Source: a virus
DNA length: 26,672 bases
Strand: one strand, 5' to 3'
IMG/VR virus record: IMGVR_UViG_3300030106_004805
Coordinates: 1-26,672 of that record
The notes beneath the pieces were generated by a model. The model searched no databases. It was not told where the DNA came from and saw only the letters and a program-made list of their open reading frames with translations. Of this stretch, positions 17,701-25,600 are shown one piece after another (positions within the stretch are counted from its first letter, which is position 1; every line of letters starts with the position of its first letter). Made by a program: the position numbers and the translations under genes.

Positions 17701-18165
17701 GTCGGAACGGCTCTCGCCAAGGCCGCTATTGAGGCTGCTGCGGGTGAACCTGAGTCCAAGGGCGAGATTAATCTACCTCCAACAGAGCCTACAAAGATTG
17801 AAGACAAATCTGAGGCTGTGAAGAGAAAGACCAAAGAACTGGCGGATGAGATTGTTAAGCGAGAAGCTGATCGTAAAACAACTAGACGAGACAAGATTAA
17901 AGGCGTATTCGAACAAACGCTTGGGGTCGAAGATCCTTTCACGGAAGAAAAAACGGATGCCGTTCAAGTTGAGGGTCAGAACAAGGTCAAGTCGACCCCA
18001 CCAGTAGTCGGTCAGAATACCGAGCCTGCGAAGACTCCTGCGGCTCCGGAGGCATCCACCTTTAGTCCCGATGATGTTGCTAAAGATAAAGAAGCCCTGG
18101 AGGCTTTGAGGAATGCTCAGCTAAGAGACGCTATCACCACACGAAACACCGAGGCGGTGCAGTAA
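14779..18165 (+). CDS. Very large acidic virion protein, candidate gp15-like core protein, 1128 aa
   Basis: No family recognised. Residues 1-350 are helical and charged (AIRKSREGKDGKPTADEVFT, EKALKSATMHDDSMVRRAMD). Two EF-hand-like loops are visible: DIDENGVVTNVD (186-197), which satisfies the canonical 1-3-5-6-8-12 pattern, and DADEDGKLDFDT (371-382), which lacks the acidic residue at position 12. Residues about 400-700 are beta-rich domains with a YLVQADGTVYRIDESGELFE hairpin. Residues 700-1128 are Pro/Glu/Ala-rich and likely disordered, with a duplicated unit (733-777 and 817-864) and helical Lys/Ala blocks. Being second in the trio of large proteins it may occupy the place of T7 gp15 (periplasmic part of the ejection tube), though it is much larger. 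The start ATG follows the preceding stop by two bases; its stop overlaps the next start (TAATG). Confidence 0.55.
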   Translation: MASTYDMVHLAAAIRKSREGKDGKPTADEVFTEAKRYGLLLKIEDRISINEQAMFNARKAVLRASLDWRKSDRDFMKYIADVKNGNIKFERQQAAKLLREVQKKGEKALKSATMHDDSMVRRAMDNARDSNYKRGLNADDALFRAIFDTDPFGDPNQRRNLNKPEHRGALRELLRKFEDKNSGILDIDENGVVTNVDDLLSEDENINPLLQNGIMSKMQVRAWADEGDSNELRVYNRAMEADAAALGEVKGALDRLGAKAGELEDTQLALTDDAVKELLSSSAGMVAQVQTVLENPQTFSIDDMDALEKQMDDFKELEDSTTRLKALQKKVMQEKPDRAEKLRQNMGISIASTAFQSWAADNGFDELGRIDADEDGKLDFDTYVQGRDDLPAIMAFHRQQKRGAGRYGMRKIGTGDIVQFRLNGELIQGERLKYHAADRPGVVRVMVPGREPPTVTLNPGDVDQIEIVARDPEKTTPTDRRARRALFFRGGAIKRAVDESAPGMDIDDAAQDKEGQFVVDESGRHLTQDEYDSMVAKSMADRVIVGKRVGDQKYLVQADGTVYRIDESGELFELSEEGVDEAGAKELAAVADAPARRVAIAEESPPGSGNFSSRPVTVEDLEADMFPQTHAFEALEGEPDTSGLGAEYWDQVEAQRGPVTLESMGLKYVDNFDPRSTQTFSNERVIGGMKFVDLDRDADEEPFSDEQDIEVGAGVPGEQTTEQAMAQAEYDALTPEQKQVIEQYDEAYRNAPPDNRPQPPEGYEITPNGLRPVPEAPITEQIDQSAAEVGERPDEREDLVATVDELGLPTEREPAPLTEEEESTIRTWTAQSQDANRQGLPGPEVPEGYVLVEGRGLQPERMAPSVEPAPTREAEDVDVSAVDMDVVAPPPAQPAPVEAKPVEVLSDEDIDALSAPSPKIEDEFPPPPPTAELPTDVEDALRATPESEKAKKAKAAEAKRKADAEAAETADPDPVGTALAKAAIEAAAGEPESKGEINLPPTEPTKIEDKSEAVKRKTKELADEIVKREADRKTTRRDKIKGVFEQTLGVEDPFTEEKTDAVQVEGQNKVKSTPPVVGQNTEPAKTPAAPEASTFSPDDVAKDKEALEALRNAQLRDAITTRNTEAVQ
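15334..15369 (+). other. EF-hand-like calcium loop in the 1128-aa protein (residues 186-197)
   Basis: DIDENGVVTNVD has Asp1, Asp3, Asn5, Gly6, Val8 and Asp12, the standard spacing for a calcium-coordinating loop. Flanking residues (SGILD before and DLLSEDENI after) can form the entering and exiting helices. Confidence 0.5.
15889..15924 (+). other. Second, imperfect EF-hand-like loop (residues 371-382)
   Basis: DADEDGKLDFDT has Asp1, Asp3, Asp5, Gly6, Leu8 and Asp9 but Thr at position 12, where Glu or Asp normally gives bidentate coordination. It may bind calcium weakly or be a decayed copy. Confidence 0.4.
16975..17109 (+). repeat. Internal repeat unit 1 of the 1128-aa protein (residues 733-777)
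   Basis: Begins LTPEQKQVIEQYDEAYRN, then a Pro-rich RPQPPEGYEITPNGLRPVP and EAP. It shares the frame LT-x-E ... I ... A-x-R ... P-x-PEGY ... GL-x-P with unit 2 at 17227-17370, 84 residues later. Confidence 0.6.
17227..17370 (+). repeat. Internal repeat unit 2 of the 1128-aa protein (residues 817-864)
   Basis: Begins LTEEEESTIRTWTAQSQDAN and continues with PGPEVPEGYVLVEGRGLQPE before MAP. Conserved positions against unit 1 are the LT pair, a helix with Ile, the PEGY turn and the GL-x-P ending. Divergence at the other sites indicates an old duplication. Confidence 0.6.
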
Positions 18166-18545
18166 TGGCTGAGATGCCCGAGATTAGTGGTGTACCTAAG
18201 CTTTCCTCTGGTGCGATGACTGCGCCGGGTGAAACCTCACTGAAGAAAAAGCCTATCGTTACTCCGACGAAGAAACCTGCCGTGGCAAAAAGTCTGTCGA
18301 GCAGACGTAACAAGTTCTACCAGCAAGAGGGTTTCGATCGTGACGCTCATGCGGAGCAAGTTACGAGCGCTATGGGCTCTATGCTTGGTGGCGACTCCGG
18401 TGGTATGCAGGGTCTCATCGAAGGTCTTGCGGGCGCGAAGAAGTATAGGACCGATATGGAAGATCGTGCGGCAGCGGCCAAGAAGGAAAAGGATCTCGAT
18501 AATCTTTATGCGCAACTTGGTGAGTTGCTGGCCGAGGGTAAGTAA
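18165..18545 (+). CDS. Small hypothetical protein between large core genes, 126 aa
   Basis: Not recognised. The first half is Lys/Pro/Thr-rich and likely unstructured (LKKKPIVTPTKKPAVAKSLS). A Gly/Met-rich low-complexity stretch follows (MGSMLGGDSGGMQGLIEGL), then an Ala/Lys coiled-coil-like C terminus (about residues 85-124). It overlaps both neighbours by a TAATG, with a GAGG-type site inside the end of the upstream gene, so it is translationally coupled. The Gly-Met segment plus helix is reminiscent of small ejected or scaffold-like proteins, but I assign no function. Confidence 0.75.
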   Translation: MAEMPEISGVPKLSSGAMTAPGETSLKKKPIVTPTKKPAVAKSLSSRRNKFYQQEGFDRDAHAEQVTSAMGSMLGGDSGGMQGLIEGLAGAKKYRTDMEDRAAAAKKEKDLDNLYAQLGELLAEGK

Positions 18546-19612
18546 TGTCAGGAGTAAAGATTCCAGCATCCGCTTTTGGTGCGTTTGGTATCGGAAAGAA
18601 GGCTGTCCAAGTGTCTACGACTACCGATCGAGACGATTCGCAATCGACTAACGCCGAGCCAGTTAGTACGACAGTGACGAGTTCGGGCGATGCTACCAAT
18701 GTAGTCGCGGATTCAACAGAGCCTACGGTTACCATTACTGAAGACCCACCTGCCCCACTCGTGTCAAGTGGTGCACCGGCAGGTTCTACCGCGCAGCAAG
18801 CAATCGGCACTGCTGGTCAAGACTCTGTACTTGCTGAGTTTTTCAAGGGTCAAAAAGACTTTGAGGAGAAACAAGCAGCCTTGAAAGCAAAGCGTGAGGC
18901 ACGCAAGGCGTTCACACGAGAGCGGGGGGCGATTGAAGCTCGCGAGACGGGTACATATGAGGGTCCGATGATCGGCCCGTTTGGAATCCCTACTGAAGGG
19001 GCGGGGCCTCGTTCAGAGGAGCGCACCTATACTGTTGGTGCTGAGAGGGAAGAAGGTACGGGGCCCGGAGTTTTGTTCCTACCAAAAGGCAAGTCGCGCG
19101 AAGACATGATGAAGGGTCTTGAGCGTATTGACCAAAAGCGTGCCGCACCAATGGCCCGTATGGGTGAACTTGATAATCAGATCAACACGACAAAGAAGAT
19201 TACTGAACTCATTGGGAGTGTTCTCGATTTGTACGGCAACGTAGGTCAGTACAGCGCTGAAGGGGCTCGTCGTGCGGGCGGGGCTGATCGCGGGGTTTTG
19301 GTCGGAGACTATCGTAACCCTGGAGTATCCGGAAGTGGTATCACTCCACGTCAACCGACGTCTCCTGCGCAGAGGGACTTGATTGCTCGCTACGGCAAGA
19401 AGTTGGAAGACGGTCGGGTTGTTTTGGATAGAGATGGATTGAAGAACCTGGTATCGATTCACAACAAGCTTAATAAGGAAGTGTCGGATCGATCGGCTGA
19501 ACGAGAAATATTAGCCGCGCGTAGAGATCAGCTTGATAACGCTTATAATAACTATAGAGAGATGATGGAGCGCGCTGGGATGGACGGCGTAGCCGTAGCT
19601 GACAATGAGTAA
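18545..19612 (+). CDS. Hypothetical virion-module protein, 355 aa, disordered N terminus and coiled coils
   Basis: Not recognised. Residues about 20-90 are a Ser/Thr/Asp/Pro-rich linker (VSTTTDRDDSQSTNAEPVST). A charged helix follows (FEEKQAALKAKREARKAFTR, about 104-123), then a Gly-rich section with GPMIGPFGIPTEGAGP, a helix with AAPMARMGELDNQINTTKKI, and a C-terminal coiled coil (LVSIHNKLNKEVSDRSAERE and onward to about 345). There is no membrane segment or catalytic motif. GAGGG six bases before the ATG and the TAATG overlap support the start. Sitting directly before the giant ejection-protein gene, it may be another core or core-assembly protein. Confidence 0.75.
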   Translation: MSGVKIPASAFGAFGIGKKAVQVSTTTDRDDSQSTNAEPVSTTVTSSGDATNVVADSTEPTVTITEDPPAPLVSSGAPAGSTAQQAIGTAGQDSVLAEFFKGQKDFEEKQAALKAKREARKAFTRERGAIEARETGTYEGPMIGPFGIPTEGAGPRSEERTYTVGAEREEGTGPGVLFLPKGKSREDMMKGLERIDQKRAAPMARMGELDNQINTTKKITELIGSVLDLYGNVGQYSAEGARRAGGADRGVLVGDYRNPGVSGSGITPRQPTSPAQRDLIARYGKKLEDGRVVLDRDGLKNLVSIHNKLNKEVSDRSAEREILAARRDQLDNAYNNYREMMERAGMDGVAVADNE

Positions 19613-19632
19613 TCATTACCGTAGGTGCTGCA

Positions 19633-22600
19633 GTGTCTGAAGTAGAGCCGATCAAAACACAAGATGACCTAGATATCGAGTACGACTCCCCCGAGGAGAA
19701 AGATGAGATCGAATTCGATAGTGTCGATCTTCAACTCGACAACTTGGCATCTGAGATTCAGTACCGAAGATCTGCGGCACTTAGTCCGATGGCCTCTCCC
19801 GACGCTGCAAGTCGTGCGTTGTCGCTGCCTGAGGTCATACAGACACACAGCAAGCGTCTGGGGTTGACCGATAAGCAGTTCGCTCGCGCGGCAGCAAACC
19901 AGGGTTTGGATCTCGGTGTGTTGGTCACTGAGATTGGGCAACGTGGCAACGATGCCAAGGACGTCTTCAAGACACTCGAAGACGGTGGGATGGTCTCATT
20001 CAAGCCCCTTAATGAACGTAAGAAGGGCATGAGGGACATTCGTAAGAAGCGTCTCACTGCTTTGCGCGGCGACCAAATTAATCAGTATGGTCAAGCGAGA
20101 GTCCTTTCAGGCGAGAAAGAAATCGAACTGAGCGCAGAGGAGCTTGCAACTGCTCGACCGAAGAAAGAGTATGACTTCACGAAACTCAAAGACCCGAGTA
20201 AGCGTCAGCTTGCGGTAGCTGAGATTGTATACGAGATGGGTTCGGACGCAGGGTTCAACCAAGATCAAATGGCTGCGATCCTTGCAAATGGGTTCGCCGA
20301 GAGCAGACTTGACCCCATGGCTGTGAACCCCGTCAATGAAGACTCACACGGTGTGTGGCAGTTTAATCGTACGGGTTCGGGTGAGGGTCGAAACTTTACT
20401 GTAGAGCAGCTTCAAGATCCGCGATTCCAGATGGAGCAGATCATCAAGGCGACAAAGAGTCGTGATGAGCTTGCAGGATTTAGAGACCCTACGGCAGACG
20501 CGAACCAGCTTACAGAACAGTTCATGCTCAAGTTTGAGAAGCCTGCGCGCAAACCAGGTGACATTAAGGCGCGCCAAGCGTTTCTCGGCCAAGCGAATCG
20601 ATTGCTGAGTGAGGCGGCAAAGACATCCCCGAAGGGTCAGAGTATCGAGAATCTGAAGGCTCGTAAACGATCTCAGCTTCTGGACCGCCTACAACGCAAT
20701 GACGGCCGATCATTCCGCCTGGTCACCGATGAGGAATCGAAGGGCGGACGCGCGGAGAACGAGGTCGCACAACCAGGGTCACCTGCTTTTGACCGGTATG
20801 AGCGTGAGGTTCAGGGTCAGATCAACGAGAAGGTCGCCGATGATCCTGAGCGTGCAAGGCTGATTTCTCAGACGCTAGCTAAGTATGGTGAGGGTGGTAG
20901 CGACACGCTCCGAGAGACGTTTGCAGATTCTGCATTTAATGATCTCATGAACGTCGGACTCACTTACGATGTCGATAAGGCGGCACAAAAACTGGGTATT
21001 AGCTCCGAAGAATTCAAGTTGCGAGCCGGGGTAGAAGGTTCAAAAGAGCACAAGATTCGTGAATATCTGCGGCAGGTCAACACACGGCACGCAGCCCTGT
21101 ACATCACGACGAATAAGCTGGGTGTGCCTGCCTTGGTGTCCTATGAATTTATGGATCCCAAGAATGTCATGGGCGAAGAGCGTTATGGAAAGGGCGACAA
21201 CTATTTCAAGCGACTTTTATTTGAGGGAAGTCGCAATCGCGTCCAGATGCTTGGCTTGGACGACAATAATATGCCCGTCTTCCGGGCGCAGGGTGGCTTC
21301 GATTCTGTAGCCTCAAAGCTCGATGTATTGCTGAGTCTCGGTTCAGGAGCACTCGAACGTTCGCTGAAGGGACCCGAAGGTGAGTCTGTAATGGAAGCAC
21401 TGAAAGAGGGTTCGATTCAGGGTCTGCGTGACCAGAAAAACTTTACCAAGGTACTTTTGTCTACTGACGCGGCTCGAGACAGTGGTGTGAAAGCTTTGGG
21501 TCTTGGCGCTGTTGGTGTCGCGACTGATATTCTGATGCCTGACCCGACTATGGGGCTGGCGGGTGTCGTTAGTAAAACTGCGAAGGGCGCTAAAGCAATC
21601 AAGCCCATCATCAAGCGGCGCTACGTGCCACAGACACTTGATCGAATGGGGACCGCTGCGAACGACATGATTGAGGCTCAGAAGCTTATCAAGAGAGCTT
21701 CCGAGAAGTTTGCGGAAGGCGACATGGACGGCGGTCGTAATCTCCTTGAGCAGGCTAAGAAGTTTGCTCGAACAGCAGAGGCGGCTGAGAAGAGTGTCCG
21801 TAAGGAAATGAAGCCGGTCATGGAGTTGGTTGACCGGACTGATTCTGAAGTAGCGACTGAGATTGCTCGTGACGTACCCTTGCTTATGGGACGTAATACC
21901 AAGTCATACGAGGACAGTTTGGGGTTCTCCGACTTCGGACTCCGTAGAGACTATGTACATCCATCCGTCGAGCGTGTTGCGGCCCGTGGCGACTCTGAGG
22001 GCCAGATTGTCGAGTTTCCTGAGTTCTTCGATTTGAGCCGTAAGCTTGATCGGTTGAGTGACATGTCACGCCAGATTGATGCTGGTGATGTCGCTGACAC
22101 GTTTGTCGCTGAGGTTCAGGCGACTGCGATGGACAAGTTGATGAAGGACTTCTCGGATGAGCTTGCTTCACGAGGGTTTAGTCGTGTTCGTTCGAAAGCT
22201 CAGAAAGAAGAGACAACGAGTGCTATTCAAGACGCCTTAGCGTTCATGCGGAGCACAAAGGCGGCTAAGATTTTGGCTGAAAGTCCGTCGGCGTTCGACG
22301 AGGCTCTCAAGCCTTTTGTTGACAAGATCACCACTAAACCGAGCAAGACAGGCCGGACGATTGTCGAAGATCTTTTAGTGCCGATTACGACCGCACATAA
22401 AAAAGCGAAGCGCGTAGAAGCCGCCAGTACAAAGGCTGTAGAGGCCGCTGATTTGAATCAGCAACTGATCGATGTGACTAAGTCAGTCGCAGGTATGGCC
22501 GAATCCCGAGGGGCGGCACATGCATTCGCACGACAGGCTTTGGCTAAGCAGGAGAAGGTGAAGGTCGAGCCAATTATTCAGACTGTCATGAATCGTTATG

Positions 22601-25600
22601 AAGAAGTCGGCACAGGCAAGATTTCTGGCACCGCATTGCAGTTCCGCAACGAACTTGAAGAAGCTTTCCCTGCGATGCGCGGTGACGCGGCGATGCACGT
22701 TGCCCGGAACTTGGATGACCGCCTCAAAGCTATTCACCGCCGGACTGGCGAAGACATCAGCATTATCTACGAGACACGGGACTTCAAGAACATCATTCCT
22801 GATATGAAGCGCAAGGCGTCGGTGTCCGATGAGGCGGCTCAAGCTGTCGGCAAGGTGTCTAAGGAAACTGTCGAGGATGTACCTGGCATTGTCACTGACC
22901 CGAAGTTTTCTAAGCTTGATGAAGGCGACGAGCTTCTTACTTCTGACGAAGTCCGTGAGTTTACGCGCAACATCTCTGAGCGTCTAGAACGTGAAGACAT
23001 GACAGATTTCACGGCTCAGTTGACGACAAAGACTGTCAAGGAACTGAAGGCGTTGGCAAAAGCCAAGGGTATTAAAGGTGTTTCCAGGCTCCGTAAGTCT
23101 GACTTGATCGATGCGCTTGTTGATAAAGCTCGCGAGCCGAGTAAAGCGGATGAGTTGTTGCGTCAAAATCCGGAATTAAATGATCAATACAATACTCTTA
23201 GAGCAGGCCTTCGAAATGCTCAGGTTGAGTATCAAAATAAACTTGATGAGTTTGAGAAGTTAAAAGCTGCAAAAGCGCCGACGGCACGAGATTTTTTAAA
23301 CAAACCATCGGCTGTTGTAGAGGCGGCACTTGATAGGGGTAAAGGAGTTTCGACAATTGAGGTAGAGGGCGCAAGGTTTCGATTGTTTGATCGGGACAAG
23401 GCTGAAATGGATGTCCGCGCAGCAAAGGCTGTACGTGATCGAAGTATCGTCGAAATCGAAAACTTCACTCGCAGAATCACAGATGAGGCTCGAGATCAGA
23501 TTGGTTTGGCTGAAGATTTGGATTTCATCCCTGGCATGGTCGTAAAAGTCGAGGGTGATCAACTCCTAGTCAAGTCAATTGAGCTTCCCGATGAGTTGAA
23601 AGGTCGAGGTATCGCAACCACACTCTACAAAGTTGCGATGCAGAGGGCTAAGTCACAAGGACTTGATTTCGCGAGCGACATAAACCCCTCACCCGAAGCT
23701 CAACGTATCTACGCACGCTTGATTGAAGAGGGTCTACCGGTCAAAAAGATTAGTTCTAGAGGCCGAGATGGTACGGAAATTGTTCAGTACGTCGCGGATA
23801 AAAAAGATCTCGCGAAGTTGTCTGACGACGCCCTTCTCAGCAATGTTGGGAAGAAGGGTGCGCCACCAAGGTCAGCGGAAGTAGTGGACGATATTACCAA
23901 CTTTGTCGAAGATGCGCAGAAGACTGTACGGGCGATGGAAGAAGCTCCGACAGTCGAAGATCTCGTATTGAACATTACTGAGGTTGCACGTCGTGAGTTG
24001 AGTTCTGATCAGATGGCCTCGGTCACTCAGTGGCTCGCGACAAAGGGAATCAAGGTTGCTCACAAGGGAGCGTCATTTGTTGCTGATGATCCGGCAACCG
24101 TTGCTCAAGCAGAAGAGGCGTTTGCGAAGGCATTCTCAGAGTACGCAAAAGGTCGACCACCACCGACGACTCAATCAGAGTCGGCTTTTGAGCGCGTGAA
24201 GAACAGTCTGCTCGAACGATTCGCATCGGCTAAAAATGCAGCGGCAGACGGTGCGTCGTTCAAGCCATCGTCTGAGATCGAGGAAGTGTTCGATGACATC
24301 CTGATTGGGGCCAACCCTACGGAGCAGGCGGCGCCAAACATCTTCAAAGCAATCAGCCGAGCCCTCGTTGACGACTTGCCAAAGACTGTCGGTCAAGACT
24401 TTTTGATGTCGATCGCGCGAGAGTCGGATCGGTTGGGTCACCCAATATCCGTGAAGCAACTCAAGGCTCTGGTCGAGGAGGCAGGTAAGAAGTACGCGAA
24501 GAACCCGAGCGATGATGTGCGGATTGAGTTGCCCGGCCCTGTTCAGGTTGGTGGACTACTTGCACCCAAGGCAAAGTCTTCGTTCACGATGCTTGAGTTC
24601 GCTCGTGGTGCAGCAGCGTACGCGAGCCGTAAGCGGATGACGGGCACACCTGCGACGAGGAAGATCGCACTGGATAGTGAGGTTGATGCCATCCGCGAGA
24701 TGGACCCAACGCAGATGATCGATCAGTACATCAAGACGTCCAGGCCGTTGGTTCGTTACGCGAGAAACGCGTACTTGGGCGGCGATGCTATTGAGGACAT
24801 GCGAGACCTGCCACCGACAGTACGTAAGGCAATCATGTCTGGTGTGCGGATCACGCAACAAGCAATCGGTGATACGGTCACCCTAGTTCACGAGGGTGCT
24901 GCCAGTGGAGACAAGCTGGTTCGCTTTATCACGGGTGACCCTCAGATTAAGTTCAAGTCTGGTCGGAATGCGTTGAGTGCAGGTCACGACATGATGGGTT
25001 CATCTGTGACTCACATGCAGGACTACTTGGAGACAATGTCGGCTGCAGGCGGCAAGAAACGACAAGCATTTGCGGTAATGCAAGACTTGTTCAACCGAGG
25101 CAGACCAGGCACTAAGTTGACCTTCAGTAAGGCGATTACACAACCAGCCGTCAAGGATGCCTTCGACGAGATCGTTTTCAGTAAGAGCGGTAGTGTGCTG
25201 GTTTCCGACATGTTCAAGGCGACGGGTCTCAAGCCAGATCAAAACATTGAGCCGAAGCACCTGGACATGCTTGAGACGATCTTCCACATCACAGGTCAAT
25301 CCGAGCGGAAGGGTAAGCGATTTGTGGGTGAGTCAGCAGATCAGTTCAAGATGCTCTACAAGGACATCGAACGACGATTCCCTATGAACAAGCCTACGGA
25401 TGAGCCCGTTGCCAACCGTGTGACCTGTTTGATTGCGGGTCACGGACAAGCAATTGCTGCTCGGTTGCGCTGGGTTGATCTTGGAATCGCAACTGACGCC
25501 AAGACCGCAGCGGCATTTAAGCGATGGATCCGGGGTGAGGCCATCGATGATCCGGCTCAGCTTCAGAAAGTACGAGAAGTATTCCAGGCACAGGGGTACA

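Noticed and set aside
17322-17942. Minus-strand 206-codon open frame opposite the 1128-aa protein
   Set aside because: It is the reverse reading of Pro/Glu/Ala-rich codons, giving a Ser/Ala-rich low-complexity product. The plus frame has continuous coding logic, repeats and operon coupling.
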